Of a DNA stretch of 64,000 nucleotides, positions 36,852-47,399 are shown piece by piece (position 1 is the first letter of the stretch; each line of letters opens with the position of its first letter). The DNA is from Aquatica leii (taxonomy: Eukaryota; Arthropoda; Insecta; Coleoptera; Lampyridae), in NCBI GenBank assembly GCA_035610365.1, contig CM069434.1:30590238-30654237 (forward strand), written 5' to 3'. Made by a program: the position numbers and the translations under genes. The notes beneath the pieces are model-generated. The model worked only from the letters and a program-made list of their open reading frames with translations. It was not told the DNA's origin and made no database searches.

Positions 36852-37226
36852 TTAAAAAAGAATAACGCTTGTCACCGCATTTAAGAGTTGACCTAATTTA
36901 AGAAAAGTAGAAAACGATGTAATAAAATTGGGTTTAGACAACACTCTTTCTAAGCAGTCCGTGGTACTTTTGGCATAAGGTTGGTAAGCGATAGACAACG
37001 GTTGACACATAGATTCCGCTATTACTCTTCGTTTTGATGACGTAAACTTTGTAATATATTTAATAAACTGTATGTGATAATGATCCATCTTTATTTCAAA
37101 TTTTGAGTATCTGAAACGTCTAGAAACTACGATTTGATGAGAATTATCTAGAATAAAAAATTGTAATACGAATGCAACCCGTGGAAACCTGAATACTGAT
37201 ATAAACTCAAAAATTGTTCTTTTCAA
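36852..37226 (-). CDS. unrecognised 124-codon frame
   Basis: Open from an ATG for 124 codons, near the longest expected by chance in this base composition. The second half (RVIAESMCQPLSIAYQPYAK, ending near KLGQLLNAVTSVILF) has a more protein-like mix than the surrounding frames. I recognise no family, and see no clear splice sites, signal peptide or membrane helix. It may be a chance frame or an old transposon piece. Confidence 0.2.
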   Translation of the reverse strand: MKRTIFEFISVFRFPRVAFVLQFFILDNSHQIVVSRRFRYSKFEIKMDHYHIQFIKYITKFTSSKRRVIAESMCQPLSIAYQPYAKSTTDCLERVLSKPNFITSFSTFLKLGQLLNAVTSVILF

Positions 37227-37514
37227 TATTAACAGTAGTAGGTAGTTTGTATTGTACCTTTCTTAGTACTTTGATTCCATTTTTTTATGTCCTGCTAAAA
37301 ATCCTTGTAAAAGGCAACGCAGCATACTTTAGAAGTCTTGTACTAAATTTTTGAGTTTGGGTTGAGTAAATTTCTGCTGCATTAAAGACTTTCTAGTTGA
37401 TAACATTCTTCTTCTGTAATCTGGTGAACATCTGCTTCACTGGAAGAAGATGTAAATTCTATAACTTTTGGTGGAGGCTTCACAAGCAAATTATTATTAT
37501 ATTATTAAGAATTT

Positions 37515-38165
37515 AAGGAAATTAATATAAAGAAATGTAAAACAATGATCATAAATAACCAGAACAAAAAAAATAGAGAAATATACAATAAAGAAGAAAA
37601 ACTAGAGAATGTAACAACATACAAATATCTAAAAAGTGTAATAAGAAAAGATGGGAAGATAGATGGTGATGTAAATAACAAGATAAATAAATGTATTAAA
37701 ACCTATTACGCATTAAATAAGACAATTTTTGGAAAACAAGAAATACACAAGAAAACTTAAATAAGAATGTTTAACACAGTGGTGATACCAATTCTTACAT
37801 ACGCAAGTGAAACGTGGGCGTTACAAAATAAACAGGAATTAAATGAAGAAATAAGACAAGAAGAAACAATAACAACAAATATAAAAATGAAGCAGCTTAA
37901 ATGGTATAGACACATAATGCAGATGAATCAGAATAGATTGGTAAAAAACATAGCAGAGATGGGCAGAGTCGGTAAAAGAAGAGTAGGAAGACCTAGAAAG
38001 AATTGGATACAAAAAATAGAAGAAATACAAAAAAGAAGAGGGAAGGCGATAGCCGAAATTAAAAAAACTAGCACGGCACCGAGCAGGATGGAAACGGGGA
38101 TATTAAAAGAAATCCAATCCGACACCTTTAAAAGTATAAAGAGTATGGAAGAAGAAGATGAAGAA
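37515..38165 (+). pseudogene. LINE reverse-transcriptase C-terminal fragment
   Basis: Plus-strand words in the order seen in insect endonuclease-reverse transcriptase LINEs: TYKYLKSVIRKDGKIDGDVN (37617-37678), ALNKTIFGKQEIHKKT then TAA, RMFNTVVIPILTYASETWAL (37767-37823), LKWYRHIMQMN (37896-37930), GKRRVGRPRKNWIQKIEEI (37971-38025), RGKAIAEIKK. These are the thumb and C-terminal parts; the fingers and palm with the catalytic YADD are absent, so it is 5' truncated. NKQELNEEIRQEE shows an internal deletion, since the usual segment between ETW and NEEI is missing. The region from 38070 on drifts away from the family. No poly(A) tail could be placed. Confidence 0.7.
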
Positions 38166-38279
38166 TCTAAGACACGTTTTGGAAACCCAATAAATGTATT
38201 GAATTTATTGATTACACAACTTAACTTAAAGTTATTGTTAGCAAACAAAAACTATTGCACTTATAAATAACTAAACTAA

Positions 38280-39035
38280 CATCTAATAAATTAAAGAACA
38301 ACAAATTTAAAAATAAAAGTTGACCAGCAGTTCTTCACAAGATAATTACAATTAAATAACAGGATTTTCAACTGAATTAAACACTTATAATAATTGGCGT
38401 TTTACTACGTCAACGGCTTTAGAAGGTCCCACTGATTTTACAGCTTTATTTAAATTTATTTTGTATCAAATTAATGAGCTTTTGCACTGTAAATTTTTAA
38501 ACAATTTAATTATGATTTACGTTTAAACTGTGAAGAGTATTTAAAACAAAAAAATCAAATTTTAAACTACATACAAATATACTATTTTTACAACATAGTT
38601 TTTAATGTGTCAATATTAAACATAATAATTGTTAATAAAACGTGTAAAACGCGAAAAATAGTTTAGTTATTTTTTTAAATGTATTAGGAACCGTGCTGTT
38701 TTTTAGAACCTACATCGTGTTCGTTGCAACATAAAAAAGACTTTTTATAGATACAGCAGTGCTGTTGAGAATAAGTGCGATTGAAAATAAGAATATTACT
38801 TTGGTAGTGACGCAACGATAACTAAATTGTAAAAAGCAGTTTCGTATTGCTTTAGGTGGTCCCTCAAGTAATTCTACTGAAAACCTCCTTAGATTCGTTT
38901 GAACATCTTGAGACATAACAAAAAATACTCAAATTGTTATTGGACATTTCGAATTATTTATTTTAATATTTTTAATACGATATGAGTAAATTAGGTATTA
39001 TAGCTAAAATTAGTTTCTAATTAAATGAAAACACG
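38280..39035. other. AT-rich stretch with one unrecognised frame
   Basis: A 68-codon minus-strand frame (38710-38916) reads RRFSVELLEGPPKAIRNCFL and ends in a hydrophobic run. It looks somewhat protein-like but matches nothing I know, and its reading phase does not join to the exon at 39046-39233 through any AG acceptor that I can see. Confidence 0.3.
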
Positions 39036-39045
39036 AATTACTTAC

Positions 39046-39233
39046 CTGTAGGTTATAAAAGCAAAGACAAGCCCAACAAGTGAAATGCTGCTTCCTAACA
39101 CAATAAGCAGAGATAATACGCTTTCTTCGCTAAACGCAGGTTCCATCATGGCTCTACTTAAATTGGGGAAACCGTGCAATTTCGCAGTATAAAAGGTTTC
39201 CATTGTAGTTCAAACGTTGATGGCACTTAATAT
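39046..39233 (-). CDS. putative first coding exon of a membrane protein, 7TM-receptor-like TM1
   Basis: On the minus strand a pyrimidine-rich tract ending TTTTTGTTGCAG is followed by an exon starting ATATTAAGTG. The exon ends CCTACAG followed by gtaagt, a strong donor. An ATG at 39203 has a good context (ACA before, G after), with an in-frame stop just upstream, so it would be the start. It gives 52 codons plus two bases. Residues about 28-51 (SVLSLLIVLGSSISLVGLVF, then AFIT) form one transmembrane helix of the style seen in helix 1 of adhesion/secretin-type receptors, where an intron often follows. The preceding 27 residues have no signal peptide. Codon usage and GC are above the surroundings. 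The receptor assignment is inference; a single-pass protein is possible. No second exon was identified in the window. Confidence 0.5.
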
Positions 39234-39234
39234 C

Positions 39235-42190
39235 TGCAACAAAAATAATCGTGTGAAAAAGTTTGAAACTTTAAAGAAAATTTATATTAATGTTAATAAA
39301 AATTATATCTTCAAGATCGAAATTTCTATCAGATATTTTTGCTAACGCGTTTTAACATCATCGGTTAAATTTGATCTATAATATGTTCAAAAAACTAATT
39401 TCTATTTATGTAATGACTTAAATGTATTAATTATTATCAAGTACTTAATATTTAATTTAATTCTATTACTAACAATATCTTAATATTAAGTTTAATTTAG
39501 TTTAAATTTGTGGTAGTTGCTTATACAACAGTTGAATTATTAAATTTAACTTAAAAAATTTATAACTGAAAACCTTAGTTGCAAAATTTTATAAATCTGT
39601 AAATTTATTATTATGAAAAGATATATAAAAATCATTACGCTACGTTACTAATATGTTAGTCAACTTAAAGTATTATTTTGGCTTTTAATGTGACACAAAA
39701 ATGTTTTTTTTTGTATACAGTTTTGTTTATTTTAATTTTGTTTATTTATATTTTATGTTATATGTATATATTTCTTTATTTACAATAAACAAAAACTTTA
39801 TTGTTTACATTGGCATCCTATAAAGTACTAACACTATCGAAAAGCGAAAGCATAAGATTTTGAATAATTTAGAAGTTAAACATTTATTTTTGTTTTACGT
39901 AGAAATAATTTATTAAAAGTAAAAATACTTTAATTATTTTTTATTTTAACCTAAATTATTTGTTTAAGCTGTATTAGTCATTTGTTCTTAAAAAATCGAT
40001 ATATTTAAAACTACAAACAGTTTGAAAGACAAAGGAAACAAAAATAAAATCTATGTCTTTACTAAATGATGCCCTAAAGGCTATTTCGTAATCGGACACT
40101 AACTTTACATTAAAATGTCCGTTTACGTCATATATATTGATTACCAACATTTCTAATAATAAAGTTTGATCAATTTTAAATCACATAAATTGGAATTTTT
40201 TTTTAATTCAAAAACAACAAGAAAATCTTACATTAATTTGTTTTATTGTTAACAATAACTTTTAGTCGTTACACTGACGTTAACATTTTTTTTTCTAAAC
40301 TTCCGAAAAGTATATCATCTCAACGGTGGCCTATATACAATTTTTTATCTGTTACTAAATCAAATTTAAAATTTACGATTTTAATTTTAAATTAAAAATT
40401 AAGTGAGTGATTGTGACAGTTGTCATTAGTTTAATTGAATTCATTTTGACGTAATTCGTAATTGCGAAAAATTAGAAATAAATAGATTACGTAAGTTTTT
40501 TTTGCTAAACTTACTAAAATTATTTAAAAACATTGTTACTTTAAGCATTGATTATATCTAAAATATATTTAATTTACTTAAAATTCACATTTAGTTAAAT
40601 GCAAACTTTAAATAACTTTTTTAAAGTTTTAAAATTCTGTATCAAGTAAGTACATTAATACAAACATGTAAACGATTTTAAAACGCGGACTACAAAGCAA
40701 GTAGTATTAGTTAAGTGATCTATCTTTTGTAAGAAGTGATAATGGATATAATATTATATACATTACAATGTTTTATGGTTTATAGCAAGTAAAATAAATT
40801 TACTTTAATTCAAAACTTTATTTAGGTTCAACTCGTCAACTTTCAAATTTTATCGATAAATTACTTTTTGTCCACCCTGTATGTAATGGAACAACTTTGA
40901 GAATGCTTAATAATGAAATTCTAAAAATAGTAGCTCATACTTAAATCTTTAGTACAATTTGCTGTGATCATCAGTTACTTAACATCTTTTTCAATAAATT
41001 TAGGTTAATTGTTATCGTTTATTCTATAATTTCAATAAAATCTATTTAATTTGTTAGGTAAGTGATGCCTGCTTATAATTCTTACTCTAATGCTTATAAT
41101 TAATTATTTTTAAACAACTTACACTGCTAATTTAAGGTTATCGATGACTACCACTGTTGCTGGTACATTCTACCTCGGTTGGTCACAAAACCTTATAACG
41201 AAACATATTCCTGGTCTTTATATAAACAAAAAGGGTTAATTTGTTAGTATTTTTTTTAAATTTATTGATGATTTATAGATCATATTAAACTTTTTCTTTT
41301 AGTTTTAAAACAGTCACTATGAGTTATAGTTTTAATTTAGTTTTAACACAGTCACTATGAGTTTTAGTTTTGATTTATTTTATAACTTTGTAGTTTAGTT
41401 TAAGTTAATTGTTTGTCATTCATTTTTTTAAATGTAATTCTCATATGCACGCATACATCACTTTTATTTAACTTCTTTGTTACTTAACTTTGTTTTGTCG
41501 ATTATTCTTCTTATCCTTGATTATTATTCTTTTTATAATTTCTATAATCGATGACTTCTTACTCTTATTTTAAAAGATTCTTCTTCTTACACGTTTTTTA
41601 TCGTTACCCCATCCTTTTTTCATCTCCTTCTTCCTTCTCTGTCACTTCCTTTTTTTCAAACTAACCCTTTTATTCTCGCATCCGTTGGCGGTAGTTTTAT
41701 TTTTTTTTTGTTAATTATTAATCTACTTTGAAAAAATTTTCTTTGCCTTAAAAATACCTTATTTACTAATACATTTACTTAACTCTATTTGTTTTTTTAA
41801 CAAATTTTAAATTAACTTGGTGTACAAATGTTATTATCAATAAAAAATTTATTAATAAAATTTTTGGATTTTCGCAAATAATTTATGCAACCAACAATAC
41901 TTTGGTGCACTTAAAAATTGAACGTCCCAAAACATATATATATATACAAACTGTAGCTGTCGTCAATTAAGCGGCTCAAGTTGCGTAAATACGTTTTTTA
42001 CTCTAAAAGTTTGTTTTGTAAATATAGCTGTATAATTCTGTTTTCTTAAGTCGTTCCAAAAAACAAAACTTTTTGTAACGATTGTATTTTAAAATCGACG
42101 CAATGCTCAGTCTAAAAAATATAATTAAAGCCTTTCCTAGTATTTGGAAAAGCTAAAACTCAAATTACAAATTATTGGCAAGTAAAAACG
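39235..42190. other. long AT-rich stretch, no gene seen
   Basis: Would include the 5' side of the transcript whose exon ends at 39233 if that exon is real, but no upstream exon was recognised. A pyrimidine-rich tract lies at about 41500-41740. The words CACCCTGTAT near 40875 occur in many insect repeat ends. Confidence 0.45.
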
Positions 42191-42214
42191 TAACTTTTAT
42201 AGAATAGTTAACAG

Positions 42215-42400
42215 ATTAAAAAGGCGGGTTTTGGCTTGGGCTGACCCAAAACCGGGCCCGATTTCAAGCCGGTTATCGGGGCGGGCTATAGGTATAAAAT
42301 TGGGGTTAGATTTTGGTCCGGTTATACAATTTTTATATTTAAACCGGGCTGGGTTTCTATCAAAACTCGGCTCGGCTTGGAACGATTTCATACCTACTTT
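42215..42400. repeat. GC-rich CGGGC-repeat segment
   Basis: Holds many copies of CGGG, GGGC and CGGC words (for instance ACCGGGCCCGATTTC, GGGGCGGGCTATAGG, AAACCGGGCTGGGTT, CTCGGCTCGGCTTGG) in DNA otherwise very AT-rich. The open frames on both strands here come from this composition rather than from a protein. It resembles low-complexity GGC/CGGGC repeats found in insect interspersed elements. It lies just beyond the 3' end of the Jockey relic. Confidence 0.4.
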
Positions 42401-42464
42401 ACACAAACTTGAAGAGTTTGGCTTTCTTCAAGCTTCAGACAATATGTTGTCTATGGAGCAATTG

Positions 42465-44230
42465 AAGGGTTTTTATGTGTTTGTGAAAGTGTAGCCTGAC
42501 TTCATGTTTACCGGCAAACCTCTTGATTTTTTTTTAATAACCGTAAAGATGCTTAGATTTCGATGCAAGTCGGCGTTGCGTACACACCAAGGTGCGTTTA
42601 CTATGTTGCGCAGTATATTGTTTTGAAAAATTGGTATTATTTTTATATTGCTATTTTCTTACTGTGTATTGCCAACGTGGATTTTTTCCCAATGAGCCAA
42701 TAGAGTTGTCTGTATTTTAGTCTAAATTTGCTTATTTTTTTTATCATGTGTTTTTCAACTAAGTTTGGCATCTAATGACATGTCAAAGTACTTAACATTG
42801 TTCTTGTCTGGTACTGTGGTGCCATTATATCCAAGGATGCTGGATCTTTTAATCTTCTGTTTGTAAAATTAATATGAGTAAACTTTAGCTTATTAAACTT
42901 CAATTTCTATTGTTTTGGCCAGTTTGCCTGTAGTCTCCTAAAGGCTATTTCTTGATCTATGTCTACTGTCAAAAATGCAATATTTTTCGCAAACGTAGTC
43001 AATGTAATTTCTTCCAGATTCTTCCAAGAATAGGCTCCAGTACACTGCCCTGGTGTAGTTGAAACTATTTATCTTCTTATTTAATTCTGAATAATTTTTC
43101 GGAAATGTATGATTAATATTGTTACGTATTTATCAGGAGCATTTGTTAAATTTATATATTAGTCTTTTATGCCAAATTGTATTAAAAGTTTTGGCGATTT
43201 CTAGAGATACTGTTTGACAAATTTTTTTTTATTTCAGGACAGATTCTATTAGGTCTGTAATTTGGTGTACTTGATCTATCATTGAGTGTTTTTGTCTAAA
43301 TCTAAATTGGTAATTCGGTATTAAATTGCCATTTTTTATAAACGGCTTAAGTTTCTTAAGGGATAGTTTTTCAAACAGTTTTGACTCGATTGGCAACAGA
43401 GTGACAGCTTTGTAAGATTTAACATCGTTAGGCGGCTTACCTGGTTTTGGTAAAATAATTACTTTCGCAACTTTGGAGATGGCGGGAACAGCACTGCATT
43501 GAAGGGATGACTATGCTTTTCATAAGCAAGTGTTTTAGAATTTTGCCATTGATTAAATCGTATCTTAGTGCTTTTTTTAGATTTAGGTTAGTTTCTATTT
43601 CATTAACTACTTTCTGTAAAGTCACAGGGGTGATGTTTTCTTGAGTTAGTAATATTATTTAAGGTTTTATTTGCTTGTGCTTCGTTAAGAGTGAAGATGG
43701 CGGCTAAATGTTTGTCAAACAAATCCGTTTTTTTCTTGGTAGTTCTCCAAAGCGAATAATCTTTGTATGTTGTTTCCCAGATTGAAATTAAACGTTTGTT
43801 TTTTTTTTAGTTTTTTTAGTTTTTATTTTTTTTCGAACTGTTCTGTTTTATTATTTAGTATGGTCTTCTTTAAAAGATCTCGTGAATGTTGCCATTTTTT
43901 TCTGGCTTGTCTAATTTTTATTAGGTAAGTTATAATTTTAGTTTAATACGTGATTTCTCTTGTAATGATTTAAAATCATTTCGCTAAATTTTAACTGTTG
44001 TTTAAGCAACCTTGCCAACCTCGTCGCTTAAATTTATCGTAGAATTAGTCACGTTTTTAAGAATAAGAAACATTGCATTTGTTACCGACGTGCGGTACGT
44101 GTCACTAGCAACAGGACACAAAAATTTGGTAAGGGTTACCAATTTTATCATCCATCGACATCTAGCTTGTGGATACGTTTTTTCTAAAAAATCCTACATG
44201 ACTCTCACTTAAACGGACATATATTTTTTG
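42465..44230 (-). pseudogene. Jockey-clade ORF2 relic on the minus strand
   Basis: Minus-strand words N to C: TLQKVVNEIETNLNLKKALR with YDLINGKILKHL (43520-43625); VIILPKPGKPPNDVKSYKAV and LLPIESKLFEKL in changing frames (43380-43470); LIPNYQFRFRQKHSMIDQVH (43260-43330); FNTIWHKRLIYK (43180); TFAKNIAFLTVDIDQEIAFR (about 42945-43000); then VPDKNNVKYFDMSLDAKL (42770-42830) and IVNAPWCVRNADLHRNL (42560-42612). The catalytic FADD has become FAKN. The weak upstream part (43640-44230) looks like the endonuclease-RT linker. It is heavily frameshifted and older than the Jockey copy at 22-25 kb. Confidence 0.75.
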
Positions 44231-44239
44231 AGTTACTTG

Positions 44240-45080
44240 TTTGATGTTGGTTTTGAAGGTTAGTATTTACTTGATTCACATGTGATTACGCTTATTTCTT
44301 TTAGCTCCTTTTTGTAATCCCAAATGTTTATCTAATTACAAAGTTTTGTTTGCCATTAAAGTAATCCACATCCTAATCGTGACTACTCAAAAAAAAATAC
44401 GATCTTTAAGAAATAAAAGCAATACTAACATCAAGGGATACTTTATGGCATAAAATCCTAGTAGATGTGTTTTATTTTGTCGTAAATTAAAATTAATAAA
44501 CTAAAAACAACTCTATGTAAATCTCAAAAACGTCAGTCTATTAAAAAGGCATTCACGACAACAACAATTAAAAATAATCACATATTTATATACTGAATAA
44601 AAACAAGTTTACTTATAATATGTAAAAACTCAATAAAATAAGTACAACTACAAAAGCAAAGATAGGCAAAGAAAAATATACCGGAGAATGTTTGTAAGAC
44701 AGATCATAGCAACATTTTGACATATACGGACTACAGCGCTACAATTCACAAGATCCTGAAACAGGTGTAAGGTATTTATCAATTATTTTTTCTGTCGATC
44801 GTTTGTTAATATCAATATTAACGTATAATAATGTATGAGAAATAAATCGTTAATGACCCCAACTAATAAAATATTTTAAAGCAATGAATAAATTTCTATT
44901 AATGAACGATTTTGTATAGCAACCAATGAAATTGTTAGCAAACACTGATTTAACGATATTGCGCGACTACTAGATATAACAACGGGTTACGTATACTTAG
45001 TATCCTTATAATTTCTTACGTTTCATTAACATACGATCAACGGAAAAACTTTAAAACTAACTCGTTTGTTAATTGGCGAC
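44240..45080. other. AT-rich stretch, nothing recognised
   Basis: No gene or repeat that I can support. Confidence 0.45.
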
Positions 45081-45150
45081 AAATAATTTTGACAATATTA
45101 ACGTGTTTGCTCGCTACACTCGCTCACGGCGTTAAAATGTCTTGATTATT
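45081..45150. repeat. inverted-repeat hairpin, GC-rich loop (copy 3)
   Basis: Arms AATAATTTTGACAATATTAACG and GCGTTAAAATGTCTTGATTATT pair with a few mismatches around a loop reading GCTCGCTACACTCGCTCACG. The loop composition matches that of the hairpins at 19003 and 30188. Confidence 0.4.
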
Positions 45151-45579
45151 AATCGTTATCATTTGATTAAGGTAGAGACTAGTTCTTCTAAATCTACGAT
45201 ACTCTTAAAGTGATACAATAGAATTACGATTTAAGCGTAATTTACCTGATGCGATAGTGTTTAGTAGCAGTGACATAGCCACATGTCGTTTGTCGTTTGT
45301 ATGTAATAATTATTTTAGGGGTGTACCGACGACTATGTTGTAAATCGAAACTTTTCAGTTGAGACTTTGTCTCTTTTTTTTCTATTATCAATTGTTCAGT
45401 ATACTAATCGACGAATTTTAAAGTATATGGTAATTGTGAATTTTTTTATTCCTTTACGTACAATTGGGATTGCGGGTTCTGGGGATAGGTATCCTTTTTC
45501 TATCTAAGAAATTTTTTTTTTTTTCTACACGCAAAGGAAGGTCGACACCCGAATAAATTGGATTTCTACAATCTAGTCA

Positions 45580-45745
45580 AAAGTGAGTCAACTGTCTGCA
45601 AAATCATATTTTTGCAGCTTTTTAGCCACTAAGCATTTTCTGTAGCTGACACAATAAGGTTCAGAATAGTTTGTACATTTTGCAGAAGTATTTTTTTTGT
45701 GCTTGCAATACACTGCCCAATGATCTCCTGCTGACTTTACGTAGG
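45580..45745 (-). pseudogene. cysteine-rich transposase tail-like fragment
   Basis: The minus strand reads about 50 codons without a stop: SAGDHWAVYCKHKKNTSAKC, then TNYSEPYCVSYRKC, ending in a TGA. The spacing C-x8-C, then P-Y-C and a terminal R-K-C recalls the zinc-binding C-terminus of piggyBac-type transposases (C-x2-C, NTSxKC, C-x-x-C) with some cysteines lost. No catalytic part is recognisable beside it. Confidence 0.3.
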
Positions 45746-45759
45746 TAAGAATGTGTTTT

Positions 45760-46460
45760 GAGAATCTTTAAATGTGTGTTACGTAGAGGTAGACAAATTA
45801 AGAAATATACTCGCTAGAAGTCAAAAAGTGGGGGAATTTCAAGTTGAAGAAGAATGTTTATAGGGGCCAAGTTATGTTATTAGCGATACCTGACCGGAAC
45901 TAACAGTCAGCAACAGGTACTTTCCATGCGCCTGATAAAACTATAGAAACAAATGATAGTTTAAGAAGAGAAAACCTAGATACACAAATACAAAGGAATA
46001 ACAATATAACAATTTTATTATCACAAAAAATAGTTGAACCCGTATCAAGATAATTAAGTAATTTTATAAACTACAAATAGCAGGCCACTGTACGGTTATA
46101 AATTAAAGAAGCTGATTATTGACAGTATGTCACTGATTTCAAAGAAATAACAAAATGAAGTGAGGTTATACAAAATTTTAATAAAGGCCTCTAAATTAAG
46201 TTGTCTGTAGTTATGACAATACGAAAAAACTAACTATATACGTGTTAACAGGTAAAGGTTGATAGTACAAGCTTGTTGTAATTACTTTGGATTTCAGGTT
46301 TAATTTCTCTGTCTCAGGAATTAATAATCGAAACGCAATGCTTTACTTAAATTCTTACATAAAAGTTTAATCAAAATATTTATTAATTATGAAATGTTTA
46401 TTGTCTTTTTAACAACCGTAGATAACATAGAAATAATAGAAAGAAATAGATTAGGATACT
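45760..46460. other. AT-rich stretch, nothing recognised
   Basis: No gene or RNA recognised. Confidence 0.45.
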
Positions 46461-46465
46461 AATAA

Positions 46466-46783
46466 TCAAAGATAGTGCTTACGCAGGCCACGGTCCAGCG
46501 TAACTTTATTTTCGTTAGTAAATAAACGGAAGGATCTGACCTGTGTTTTGTAGGTGTCGGGTAAGTGATTACGCTGGTATCCGGATGTCGATAACCATTT
46601 GCTGGTGATAGTGTAGAACCAATATGTCGCTAGTTCGAGTAATAACCGTAACAGTAATTTGCAGATGAGTTTGTAGCCCTCGCCGTGAGGCCAAGTAATA
46701 GACTTATCCGTATAAGAAGAAAGAATTACCAAAGTAGCACACATAAAAAACCAAAAAATAAAAACCAAAAAAAAACCCACTAA
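46466..46783 (-). CDS. possible exon, signal-peptide-like start, unrecognised
   Basis: A minus-strand frame of 104 codons from its ATG, less AT-rich than its surroundings. It is preceded by an acceptor-like GGTTTTCTTTTAG. The first 20 or so residues (FFLVFIFWFFMCATLVILSS) are a strongly hydrophobic segment like a signal peptide or signal anchor, followed by KSITWPHGEGYKL and a second hydrophobic patch (LLLRLLLELATYWFY). The C-terminal part is polar (LPDTYKTQVRSFR) and ends at a TAA. I do not recognise the family. It could be the last exon of a small secreted or membrane protein, or a chance frame. Confidence 0.3.
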   Translation of the reverse strand, partial: LVGFFLVFIFWFFMCATLVILSSYTDKSITWPHGEGYKLICKLLLRLLLELATYWFYTITSKWLSTSGYQRNHLPDTYKTQVRSFRLFTNENKVTLDRGLRKHYL

Positions 46784-46789
46784 AAGAAA

Positions 46790-47135
46790 ACCGGATTAAA
46801 ATCGTTAAATCGCAATTTTATAAAACTTTCCAAAAGGTGTTTAGTCTAGCAGATAAATTTTTGAGTGAGTACATCTATAAAACGAATTTTAATAAACGTT
46901 GAATTTACAGAATATATTCTTACCTAACGACTACTTTCAAACAAACATGTGCTGATAAGAACACAATTTATATAATCTTTCGTGGTTTCATTTGCGTTTT
47001 CAAATGGAAAAGAACGTCATAAGCGAGAACGAACTTATTTTAACGTCAAAACCTCCCACCAACTTACGTTATTGGTGGTAAATCGCTATGACCTATTTTA
47101 CGAAATTCAAAAAACTAAATAACGTGAGACATTAG
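46790..47135. other. AT-rich stretch, nothing recognised
   Basis: Nothing supported between the possible exon and the mariner-type element starting at 47142. Confidence 0.4.
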
Positions 47136-47399
47136 GATATACACTGTGTTCGTAAATGACGGGCGTTTAAATTTGGCGCTCATCAGATTATTTTATAAAA
47201 TTGGTACTAAGTATTAACACTCCATAGACGGCGCGTAAAATATTTTAGTAATATTTAAATTTATGATAAAGTGATTAAGATATAAATTTATTTTGTCGCT
47301 TAATTTATAAGACAGAACACAATTTCAAGTACTTATAAGCATAAGGTTCAATCGAAGTTAAATTACAGTGTAATTATCAAATGTAAAAAAGTATACAAT

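Noticed and set aside
38710..38916. Possible second exon for the 39046-39233 gene
   Set aside because: The exon at 39046 ends in phase 2 and no AG acceptor gives the open frame of this stretch in that phase.
42197..42494. Overlapping frames on both strands over the GC-rich segment
   Set aside because: Caused by the CGGGC-rich repeat; stop codons are rare there simply because of base composition.
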